Positions 1 to 5,105 of a DNA stretch of 5,105 nucleotides are shown here, in pieces. Under the pieces are notes generated by a model. The model worked only from the letters and a program-made list of their open reading frames with translations. It had not been told where the DNA came from and searched no databases. A program made the translations under genes and the position numbers. Each line of letters starts with the position of its first letter. Position 1 is the first letter of the stretch. The stretch is from Betaproteobacteria bacterium (GTDB lineage Bacteria > Pseudomonadota > Gammaproteobacteria > Burkholderiales > SG8-39): positions 1-5,105 of the forward strand of contig SCUH01000062.1 in the NCBI GenBank assembly GCA_004298295.1, given 5' to 3'.

Positions 1-217
1 TCGGGATCATGGAGCCCGACGGAATCTTGAACGGCTCGACCAGGAACGAGCGCAGCAGGAACACGATCAGGATCACCGGGAAGAAGCTGATCGAATACTC
101 CGCCCACCACGGCTGCGCGGTGCCGGCGGCGCGGCGCTTCGCGAACCACAGCGCTTCCAGCGCCCAGAGGGCGCCCGTCACCACCAGCAGGATCAGCAGG
201 AACAGCGCGAAACTCAT
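1..217 (-). CDS. lepB: Signal peptidase I (LepB), N-terminal fragment
   Basis: The first 72 codons are visible and the gene runs off the left edge. The protein starts MSFALFLLILLVVTGALWAL, a first membrane helix (about 3-22), followed by a basic cytoplasmic stretch with AKRR and a second membrane helix (about 42-59, ending before RSFLVEPF). It then reaches the family signature EPFKIPSGSMIP, where Ser69 is the catalytic serine; the lysine of the dyad lies beyond the window. Signal peptidase I cleaves Sec and Tat signal peptides on the outer face of the inner membrane, and its substrates would include RseB and MucD encoded here. The ATG overlaps the lepA stop as ATGA, so translation is probably coupled to lepA. 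The segment between the two membrane helices is only about 19 residues. The lepA-lepB pair is widely conserved in proteobacteria. Confidence 0.96.
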   Translation of the reverse strand, partial: MSFALFLLILLVVTGALWALEALWFAKRRAAGTAQPWWAEYSISFFPVILIVFLLRSFLVEPFKIPSGSMIP

Positions 218-2010
218 TTGTTCTCCATCTGCAGCACGGCGAGGAACGCCTCCTGCGGGATCTCCACCGCGCCGACCTGCTTCATGCGGCGCTTGCCCGC
301 CTTTTGCTTTTCCAGCAGCTTCCTCTTGCGCGTGATGTCGCCGCCGTAGCACTTGGCGAGCACGTTCTTGCGGAGCGCCTTGACGTTCTCGCGCGCCACG
401 ATGTGCGCGCCGATCGCGGCCTGGATCGCGACGTCGAACATCTGCCGCGGGATGAGGCCCCGCAGCCGCGCCACCAGATCGCGGCCGCGCTGCTGCGCCG
501 CCGAGCGGTGCACCAGGCTGGAGAGCGCGTCGACGCGCTCGCCGTTGATCAGCACGTCGAGCTTCACCATGTCGGCGGCGCGGTACGCCTTGAAGTCGTA
601 ATCGAGCGAACCGTAGCCGCGCGTCAGCGACTTGAGGCGGTCGAAGAAATCCAGCACCACCTCGTTGAGCGGCAGATCGTAGCCCAGCACCACGTGGCGC
701 GCGCTGTAGTGCATGCTGGTCTGAGTGCCGCGCTTCTGCGTGCACAGCGTCATCACCGGGCCGACGTACTCCTGCGGCGTGAAGATCGTGACCGCGATCA
801 CCGGCTCGCGGATCTCGGCGATGCGCGAGGGATCGGGCAACCGGGCGGGATTCGACACCTGGACCACCTCGCCGTCGCGCAGCAGCACCTCGTACACCAC
901 GGTCGGCGCCGTGGTCACCAGGTGCTGGTCGTACTCGCGTTCGAGCCGCTCCTGCACGATGTCCATGTGCAGCAGCCCGAGGAAGCCGCAGCGAAAGCCA
1001 TGGCCCAGCGCCTGCGAGACCTCGGGCTCGTAATGAAAGGAGGCGTCGTTGAGGTGCAGTTTCTCCATCGCCTCGCGCAGCGCGTCGTACTGGTTCGACT
1101 CGACCGGGTAGAGGCCGGCGAAGACTGCCGGCTTGACCTCCTTGAATCCCGGCAGCGGCGTTGCAGCCGGCCGGTCGGCGCGTGTCACCGTGTCGCCGAC
1201 TTTCGCCTCCCGGAGATCCTTCACGCCCGCCACGATGAATCCGACCTCACCCGCGGAAAGCGCCTCCCGGGGCTGTGCCTTAGGCGTGAACACGCCCACC
1301 TGTTCGCACAGATGCGCGACGCCGGCGTTCATCAGCAGCAACTTGTCCCTCGGGTGCAGCGTACCGTCGACCATTCGGACCAGCATCACGACACCGACGT
1401 AATTGTCAAACCAGGAGTCGATCACCAAGGCCTTGAGCGGCGCATCGGCGTCGCCTCGAGGCGCAGGGATCCGCGCGATGACCGCCTCCAGGATGTCACT
1501 CACGCCCTCGCCGGTCTTGGCGCTGGCGCGGATCGCGTTGTGCGCGTTGATGCCGATCACGTCCTCGATCTCGGCGACCGCCTTTTCGGGGTCAGCCGAA
1601 GGCAAGTCGATCTTGTTGAGCACCGGGATGACCTCAACGCCCTGTTCGATCGCGGTGTAGCAATTCGCCACCGTCTGCGCTTCCACACCCTGCGAGACAT
1701 CCACCACGAGGAGCGCTCCCTCGCAGGCCGCGAGGGAGCGGCTCACTTCGTATGAAAAATCCACATGACCCGGCGTGTCGATCAGATTCAGGAAATACTT
1801 CTCGCCGTCGCGGGCGCGGTACTCCAGCGCCGCGGTCTGCGCCTTGATGGTGATGCCGCGCTCGCGCTCGAGGTCCATCGAGTCGAGCACCTGCGCCGCC
1901 ATCTCGCGCTCGGCCAGGCCGCCGCACAGCTGGATGAAGCGGTCAGCGAGCGTCGACTTGCCGTGATCGATGTGGGCGATGATGGAGAAGTTGCGGATGC
2001 GGCTCTGCAT
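214..2010 (-). CDS. lepA: Elongation factor 4 (LepA), ribosome-associated GTPase
   Basis: The product is 598 residues, essentially the length of E. coli LepA (599), and looks intact. All GTPase motifs are present: G1 AHIDHGKST (12-20), the G2 region RGITIKAQT (51-59), G3 DTPGH (78-82), G4 NKID (132-135) and G5 SAKTG (163-167). EF-G-like domains II, III and V follow, then the LepA-specific C-terminal domain with VHRSAAQQRGR, LIPRQMFDVAIQAAIG and KCYGGDITRKRKLLEKQKAG. In the family it binds the ribosome, with proposed roles in back-translocation and in translation initiation or ribosome assembly. It acts in the cytosol, partly at the membrane. The start chosen is ATG at 2010; an in-frame TTG at 2016 lies inside the terminator T-tract. 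No Shine-Dalgarno sequence precedes either start. The stop overlaps the lepB ATG. A perfect 11-bp hairpin lies at codons 91-99. Confidence 0.97.
   Translation of the reverse strand: MQSRIRNFSIIAHIDHGKSTLADRFIQLCGGLAEREMAAQVLDSMDLERERGITIKAQTAALEYRARDGEKYFLNLIDTPGHVDFSYEVSRSLAACEGALLVVDVSQGVEAQTVANCYTAIEQGVEVIPVLNKIDLPSADPEKAVAEIEDVIGINAHNAIRASAKTGEGVSDILEAVIARIPAPRGDADAPLKALVIDSWFDNYVGVVMLVRMVDGTLHPRDKLLLMNAGVAHLCEQVGVFTPKAQPREALSAGEVGFIVAGVKDLREAKVGDTVTRADRPAATPLPGFKEVKPAVFAGLYPVESNQYDALREAMEKLHLNDASFHYEPEVSQALGHGFRCGFLGLLHMDIVQERLEREYDQHLVTTAPTVVYEVLLRDGEVVQVSNPARLPDPSRIAEIREPVIAVTIFTPQEYVGPVMTLCTQKRGTQTSMHYSARHVVLGYDLPLNEVVLDFFDRLKSLTRGYGSLDYDFKAYRAADMVKLDVLINGERVDALSSLVHRSAAQQRGRDLVARLRGLIPRQMFDVAIQAAIGAHIVARENVKALRKNVLAKCYGGDITRKRKLLEKQKAGKRRMKQVGAVEIPQEAFLAVLQMENK
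1714..1740 (-). repeat. Perfect 11-bp inverted repeat (hairpin) within lepA
   Basis: CGCTCCCTCGC at 1714-1724 is the exact reverse complement of GCGAGGGAGCG at 1730-1740, with a 5-base loop. In the lepA mRNA this forms a GC-rich stem over codons 91-99 (RSLAACEGA), just after the G3 motif. There is no T-tract behind it, so it is not a terminator. The codons CTC and GGA complete the stem where CTG and GGC would be the usual choices in DNA this GC-rich. It may be coincidence in a conserved peptide. Confidence 0.7.
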
Positions 2011-2014
2011 AATC

Positions 2015-2043
2015 AAAAAAGGGTGCCGACGGCACCCTTCTTT
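2015..2043 (-). terminator. Rho-independent terminator or attenuator between mucD and lepA
   Basis: On the minus strand AAGGGTGCC (2039-2031) pairs perfectly with GGCACCCTT (2027-2019) around the loop GTC, and a run of six T follows the GC-rich core (2020-2015). Pairing can extend through a G-U and three A-U pairs to 2043/2015. This is a textbook intrinsic terminator for the rpoE-mucD part of the cluster. Its T-tract ends only four bases before the lepA ATG at 2010, so it occupies the lepA leader and leaves no room for a ribosome binding site. Read from the plus strand, the hairpin is followed by TTCTTT, so it could act weakly in both directions. Confidence 0.8.
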
Positions 2044-2055
2044 GCGAAAAGCGTC

Positions 2056-2061
2056 ATTCTA
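2056..2061 (-). promoter_or_regulatory. Possible -10 element of a lepA promoter
   Basis: TAGAAT on the minus strand lies in the mucD-lepA gap and differs from TATAAT at one position. It would start a transcript near 2049, about 40 bases before the lepA ATG and just upstream of the hairpin. I see no good -35 hexamer 16-18 bp upstream, where the mucD stop region reads GGGTGA or similar, and no TGn extension. This is therefore a weak call, made because the downstream hairpin would otherwise cut lepA off from the operon. Confidence 0.35.
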
Positions 2062-2078
2062 CCGCAAGCCGCCGCCGT

Positions 2079-3503
2079 TCACCCCTTGTCGGCCAATCCG
2101 GTGACGGTGACGAAAGCCGTGGTTTCCCCCCGGCGCACCTGCAGCGTCAGCACGGCGCTCTTGTCCAGCGCGTTGAGCAGCCTGTTGAACTGCTCCACGC
2201 TCTTGAGCTCCGTATGCTGCCCCTTGTGCACCATCGTCAGCAGCACGTCGCCGCGTCGCAGCTCGGCGCGCGCATCGGCCTTCACCTCGGTGACCACCAG
2301 CCCGTGGCTGAGCTTGTGCTCCTTTTTCTGCTCGGCGCTCAGTTCGCTCAGCACGATGCCGAGCCGGTTGGCGGCCTGCTCGGTGGACTTCTGGCCGCGC
2401 GGCGGCTCGCGCGCCGCCACCCGGTCTTCCTGCAGCTCGCCCACCGTCACCGTAAGGTTGCGCGCAGCGCCCTTGCGCCAGACCTCCACCGCGACCTGGC
2501 TGCCGGGCCGCGTGGCGCCGACGATGCGCGGCAGGTCGCTGGAGTTCTCCACCGCCTTGCCGTCGAACTTCGTGATGATGTCGGTCGCCTCGAACCCGGC
2601 CTTGTCCGCCGGGCTGCCCTTTTCGACCGAGTTGACCAGCGCGCCGCGCGGCCGGTCCAGCCCGAACGAAGTGGCGATGTCGCGCGTCACCTCCTGGATC
2701 ACGACGCCCATGCGCCCGCGCGAGACCCGGCCGCGCTCGCGCAGCTGGCGCTGCACGTCGAGCGCGACGTCGATCGGGATGGCGAACGACAGACCCATGA
2801 AGCCGCCGGTGCGGCTGTAGATCTGCGAGTTGATGCCGACCACCTCGCCCCGCATGTTGAACAGCGGACCGCCGGAATTGCCCGGGTTGATGGCGACGTC
2901 GGTCTGGATGAAGGGGACGAAATTTTCCTGCGGCAGCGAGCGCCCCTTGGCGGAGACGATGCCGGCCGTGACCGAGTTCTCGAAACCGAACGGCGAGCCG
3001 ATCGCCACCACCCATTCGCCGACCTTCAACTTGGCGGCATCGCCGAAGCGCACCGCCGGCAGCCCGCTCGCCTCGATCTTGATCAGCGCGACATCGGTGC
3101 GCTTGTCGCTGCCGATGACCTTGGCCTTGTACTCGCGCTTGTCGGTGAAGCGCACGGTGATCTCCTCGGCGCTCTCGACGACGTGCGCGTTGGTCAGGAT
3201 GTAGCCGTCGGTGCTGATGATGAAGCCGGAGCCGAGCGAGCGGGGTTCCGGCCGCGCGCCCGGAGCGGGGGGCTGCTGGCGCGGAATGAAGCGCCGGAAA
3301 AATTCCAGCACCTCCTCGTCCTCGATATTGGGCAACTGCGGCAGCACGGGGCGCCGCACGGCCTGGGCGGTACTGATGTTCACGACCGCCGCGCCCTGGT
3401 CCTCGACCAGTCGCGTGAAATCGGGCAGTTCGCGCGCCTGCGCCGCGGCGTGCGCGGTCACGGTGACGGCGAACAGGACCAGCAGGCTTCTCAACCAGTG
3501 CAT
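2079..3503 (-). CDS. mucD: Periplasmic HtrA-family serine endoprotease MucD (DegP/DegQ-like)
   Basis: The 474-residue product carries a signal peptide (about residues 1-23, likely cut after AQA before RELPDF), placing it in the periplasm. The trypsin-like domain has a complete catalytic triad: His107 in TNAHVV, Asp137 in RTDVALIKI and Ser210 in GNSGGPLFN. Two PDZ domains follow, at about 262-356 (starting near GRMGVV) and about 378-472 (starting near NRLGIV). The loop between EFFRRF and GSGFIIS is short and proline-rich, unlike the long cysteine-containing loop of E. coli DegP, so the protein is closer to MucD/DegQ. A cleavable signal and two PDZ domains argue against DegS, which is membrane-anchored with one PDZ. 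The family degrades or chaperones misfolded envelope proteins and damps sigma-E signalling. Its place directly behind rseB supports co-transcription with the sigma-E circuit. A terminator-like hairpin lies 35 bp after the stop. Confidence 0.95.
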   Translation of the reverse strand: MHWLRSLLVLFAVTVTAHAAAQARELPDFTRLVEDQGAAVVNISTAQAVRRPVLPQLPNIEDEEVLEFFRRFIPRQQPPAPGARPEPRSLGSGFIISTDGYILTNAHVVESAEEITVRFTDKREYKAKVIGSDKRTDVALIKIEASGLPAVRFGDAAKLKVGEWVVAIGSPFGFENSVTAGIVSAKGRSLPQENFVPFIQTDVAINPGNSGGPLFNMRGEVVGINSQIYSRTGGFMGLSFAIPIDVALDVQRQLRERGRVSRGRMGVVIQEVTRDIATSFGLDRPRGALVNSVEKGSPADKAGFEATDIITKFDGKAVENSSDLPRIVGATRPGSQVAVEVWRKGAARNLTVTVGELQEDRVAAREPPRGQKSTEQAANRLGIVLSELSAEQKKEHKLSHGLVVTEVKADARAELRRGDVLLTMVHKGQHTELKSVEQFNRLLNALDKSAVLTLQVRRGETTAFVTVTGLADKG

Positions 3504-3512
3504 ATTCAATTT

Positions 3513-3518
3513 CTCCTC
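3513..3518 (-). promoter_or_regulatory. Ribosome binding site of mucD
   Basis: GAGGAG on the minus strand sits in the 25-bp gap after the rseB stop. It is nine bases from the ATG at 3503 but only three from an in-frame TTG at 3509. The spacing therefore favours the ATG, giving an N-terminus of MHWLRSLL. Confidence 0.8.
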
Positions 3519-3528
3519 GTATTGCAGA

Positions 3529-4479
3529 CTACTGCGGTTGCTTGAAGACGACGCCCTCGGCGATGCGCTGCACGCTGGCGGCAGGCGCTTCGCCGACCAC
3601 CGTCACGGCATGATTGGCGACTTCCCGCGTCACGATGTTGATGGCGCCGAGGTTCGACAGCCCCGGGCGCACCGGGTCGCTGCGTCCCGCAAGCGATTCG
3701 ATGAACACGGAGACCGCGGCCAGGCCGTCGGAGTACACCACCTGTCCCACGGTCCCCGATGCACGCAGCTTGCGGCGCACTTCCACCACCTTGCGGAACC
3801 CGGGCAGATCGCTCGTCACGATCCAGCCGGACTCGGCCATGTTGGCAGGCCTCGCCGCGGTCTCGACGACACGCCAGCTGCGCGCGTCATGACGCGGCTT
3901 CACCTTGTCGCGCGACACGCTGCCGATCGCGATCTGCGTGAACGTGAACTGCTCGACCGTCTCCCCCCGGCTGTCCAGGATGCGTGCCTTCAGCAGCATG
4001 CCGCTGCCGGCGTCGGCGCACAGCTTGTGGCCGTAGCGCAGCGCGTCGCGCGGCAGCAGCAACACCGACTCGCAGTCCAGCCCCGCGACACGCGCGCGCT
4101 TGCCGCGCGTGATCACGTAATGCTGCGCCAGCTCCGCCAGCTCGTCCGGCAGCAGCGCGGGGAAGGTGCGCGCGTCGCGCCGATCCACCTTCACCACCTG
4201 TCTGTCGGGCAGGTAGCAACGCACCGTGTCGCGCGTGCGTACCACCTCGCGTGGCGTGCCGTCGAGCGCTTCGAGCTTCTCGATGCCGCCCGCGGCGTCG
4301 GCGATGCGGGTGATGCGGGAGGTCTCGGTCTGGCCGCCCTGCTGATAGACAAAGGTGCCGGTATACGAAAGCCGTTGCGTCGCCTCCTGGATCTTGCGCA
4401 GCAGCGCAAGCGCCTCGGGCGTGGTCTGCGCCTGCGCGAGAGCCGCGACCAGCGCCAACGGCAGCAGCAGCCACTTCAC
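3529..4479 (-). CDS. rseB: Periplasmic sigma-E regulator RseB (MucB-like)
   Basis: The product is 316 residues, close to the roughly 318 of E. coli RseB. It starts with a short signal peptide (MKWLLLPLALVAALAQA, likely cut after Ala17), so it is exported to the periplasm. The N-terminal LolA-like domain runs to about residue 190 and shows LSYTGTFVYQQGG (37-49), GTPREVVR (74-81) and the family segment around RYGHKLCADAGSG (148-160). The smaller C-terminal domain (about 210-316) contains VVYSDGLAAVSVFIE (247-261) and ends with VVGEAPAASVQRIAEGVVF (294-312). Family knowledge: RseB binds the periplasmic part of RseA and blocks its first cleavage, and release is linked to sensing lipopolysaccharide or mislocalised lipoproteins. 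The start is GTG at 4479, overlapping the rseA TGA as GTGA, with GGGAG ten bases upstream; no other start preserves the signal peptide. Three cysteines are present (88, 136, 154); whether 136 and 154 form a disulfide is unknown. No mucC/rseC-like gene follows. Confidence 0.95.
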   Translation of the reverse strand: MKWLLLPLALVAALAQAQTTPEALALLRKIQEATQRLSYTGTFVYQQGGQTETSRITRIADAAGGIEKLEALDGTPREVVRTRDTVRCYLPDRQVVKVDRRDARTFPALLPDELAELAQHYVITRGKRARVAGLDCESVLLLPRDALRYGHKLCADAGSGMLLKARILDSRGETVEQFTFTQIAIGSVSRDKVKPRHDARSWRVVETAARPANMAESGWIVTSDLPGFRKVVEVRRKLRASGTVGQVVYSDGLAAVSVFIESLAGRSDPVRPGLSNLGAINIVTREVANHAVTVVGEAPAASVQRIAEGVVFKQPQ

Positions 4480-4991
4480 GGCTTGCGGGCTCCCGCCTCT
4501 GCGGACACGGTGCGCACGTAAGGCACCACGCCCTGCAGGGAGTTGCGCGGCGAGTAGCGCTGATGCGCGAGCAGGTAGTCGTCAGCCGCCGCTGGCGGCG
4601 GCACGCGAGCCAGTTCCGCCTTCGCCGCCGGTGCGGCGCGCGGTGCCTGCGCCACCGGAGGCTCGGCCTGCCGCGGATCGACGGCGACCGTCGCGACCAG
4701 CGCAATTGCCGCCACGCTCGCCGCCGCCGCCGAAAGCGCGAACCAGCGCGGGCGCCTCGGCGCCGGCTGCGCCGCCGGCGCGAGCACCACGGGCTCCCGG
4801 GCGATGCGCTCGGCGACGCGCGCCGCGAAATCCGGCGACAGGCTGTCGCTGTCGCGCATCGCGTCGCCGATGAGGTGATAGGTGCGCCAGGCTTCCCGCG
4901 CCTCGCTGTCGTTGCCGAGCGCCGCCAGCACGGTACCGGTTTCGCCGGCTTCCTGCTCGCCGTCCACCAATGCCGAAATCCTCGACTTCAT
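4476..4991 (-). CDS. rseA: Sigma-E anti-sigma factor RseA (MucA-like), inner-membrane protein
   Basis: The 171-residue product begins MKSRISALVDGEQE, typical of the N-terminal RseA domain that wraps the sigma factor in the cytoplasm (about residues 1-65, including EAREAWRTYHLIGDAMR). A Pro/Ala/Arg linker (about 70-82) leads to one transmembrane helix (about 83-104), then a periplasmic Ala/Pro-rich stretch and a conserved-looking end, QGVVPYVRTVS (153-163). In the family, envelope damage triggers stepwise cleavage by a DegS-type protease and then RseP, releasing the sigma factor; the periplasmic part also binds RseB. The reading frame stays open upstream to 5093, but that part overlaps the rpoE coding sequence and encodes unrelated residues. 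The ATG at 4991 has a GGAGG five bases upstream and gives the family N-terminus, so I use it. The stop overlaps the rseB start. The periplasmic half is low-complexity, so its alignment to E. coli RseA would be weak. Confidence 0.93.
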   Translation of the reverse strand: MKSRISALVDGEQEAGETGTVLAALGNDSEAREAWRTYHLIGDAMRDSDSLSPDFAARVAERIAREPVVLAPAAQPAPRRPRWFALSAAAASVAAIALVATVAVDPRQAEPPVAQAPRAAPAAKAELARVPPPAAADDYLLAHQRYSPRNSLQGVVPYVRTVSAEAGARKP

Positions 4992-5105
4992 CACCACCTC
5001 CGGTCCTTCATCGTACCGAGCAGCGGCCGCAGCCTGCCGGCGATCGCCTCGCGCGCGCGGAAGATCCGCGAGCGCACGGTGCCGATCGGACAATCCATGG
5101 CCTTT
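4991..5105 (-). CDS. rpoE: RNA polymerase sigma factor RpoE (AlgU/sigma-E type), C-terminal fragment
   Basis: This is the last 37 codons of an ECF sigma factor; the rest lies beyond the right edge of the window. The visible part reads KAMDCPIGTVRSRIFRAREA and then a short basic tail ending RRW. The segment MDCPxGTVRSRIFRARE is the helix-turn-helix of region 4.2, which recognises the -35 element, and it matches the sigma-E/AlgU family almost residue for residue. In this family the protein directs RNA polymerase to envelope-stress promoters and is held inactive by the membrane anti-sigma factor encoded next. Its TGA stop (4993-4991) shares its A with the rseA ATG, so the two are probably translationally coupled, which would keep sigma and anti-sigma in balance. 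The last codons (CGG AGG TGG) also form the Shine-Dalgarno sequence of rseA. Identification is firm because both the motif and the neighbours agree. Confidence 0.95.
   Translation of the reverse strand, partial: KAMDCPIGTVRSRIFRAREAIAGRLRPLLGTMKDRRW
4997..5001 (-). promoter_or_regulatory. Ribosome binding site of rseA, inside the rpoE 3' end
   Basis: GGAGG on the minus strand lies five bases before the ATG at 4991. It fixes the rseA start against the longer open frame reaching 5093. It lies within the last sense codons of rpoE, so ribosomes finishing the sigma factor pass directly over it. Confidence 0.8.

Noticed and set aside
896..915. 7-bp inverted repeat ACCACGG/CCGTGGT in lepA
   Set aside because: It is short, inside conserved coding sequence and without flanking signals; expected by chance.
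304..1755. Plus-strand open frame of 483 codons antisense to lepA
   Set aside because: It lies wholly opposite the intact, motif-complete lepA gene, is rich in Arg, His, Leu and Asp as expected from the antisense of a high-GC gene, and shows no recognisable domain.
2059..3015. Minus-strand alternative frame of 318 codons within mucD
   Set aside because: It is another frame of mucD, full of Arg/Gly/Ala repeats, while the mucD frame carries the conserved catalytic motifs.
2214..3545. Plus-strand open frame of 443 codons antisense to mucD
   Set aside because: Composition is Arg/Ala/Asp/His-rich with no domain, and it opposes a protease with complete triad and PDZ domains. High GC makes stop codons rare on the opposite strand.
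3211..4521. Plus-strand open frame of 436 codons across the rseB-mucD region
   Set aside because: It spans antisense to two clear genes and their gap, with His/Arg/Gln-rich low-complexity translation, so it is a shadow frame.
4585..4602. GCCGCCGC/GCGGCGGC palindrome in the periplasmic part of rseA
   Set aside because: It encodes a PPPAAA run; the repeats follow from proline and alanine codons on a high-GC background, and the loop is only two bases.
4760..4781. 8-bp inverted repeat GCGCCGGC/GCCGGCGC inside rseA
   Set aside because: It lies in a Pro/Ala/Arg linker made of GC-only codons, where such palindromes arise easily; no T-tract or other signal accompanies it.
4992..5093. Extended rseA start at 5093
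   Set aside because: The extra 34 residues overlap the rpoE coding sequence in another frame and match no RseA N-terminus. The ATG at 4991 has a good ribosome binding site.
1..5105. Search for CRISPR arrays, tRNA or rRNA genes, insertion sequences, phage or defence genes
   Set aside because: No direct repeat arrays, transposase-like proteins, terminal repeats or RNA-gene signatures were seen; almost every base belongs to the six housekeeping or stress genes.

Overview
The window is a single-strand, tightly packed gene cluster read entirely from the minus strand. From right to left it holds the tail of rpoE (sigma-E/AlgU type ECF sigma factor), rseA (anti-sigma factor), rseB (periplasmic regulator), mucD (HtrA-family periplasmic serine protease), lepA (elongation factor 4) and the first 72 codons of lepB (signal peptidase I). 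The gene order, high GC content and protein sequences point to a betaproteobacterium (Burkholderiales, Rhodocyclales or Nitrosomonadales-like). From general knowledge, the order rpoE-rseA-rseB-mucD-lepA-lepB is a familiar betaproteobacterial arrangement. The species cannot be named from the sequence alone.

Layout, in transcription order: rpoE 3' end (5105-4991); rseA (4991-4476), whose ATG shares one base with the rpoE stop; rseB (4479-3529), whose GTG start overlaps the rseA stop by four bases; a 25-bp gap with a clear ribosome binding site; mucD (3503-2079); a 68-bp gap with a possible -10 element and a strong hairpin plus T-tract; lepA (2010-214); lepB (217 to beyond position 1), whose ATG overlaps the lepA stop by four bases. 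No stretch longer than 68 bp lacks a gene, and no credible gene lies on the plus strand.

Functionally, the right half is an envelope-stress circuit. RseA spans the inner membrane and holds the sigma factor inactive. RseB binds the periplasmic part of RseA and shields it from proteolysis. MucD degrades or refolds damaged envelope proteins. The left half pairs a ribosome-associated GTPase with the peptidase that removes export signals, including presumably those on RseB and MucD. The two halves are separated by the only real regulatory-looking DNA in the window, a terminator-like hairpin whose T-tract ends four bases before the lepA ATG.

I did not find a new biological system here. The items most worth a second look are the terminator/leader directly in front of lepA, the absence of a Shine-Dalgarno sequence for lepA, and a perfect 11-bp hairpin inside the lepA G-domain coding sequence.
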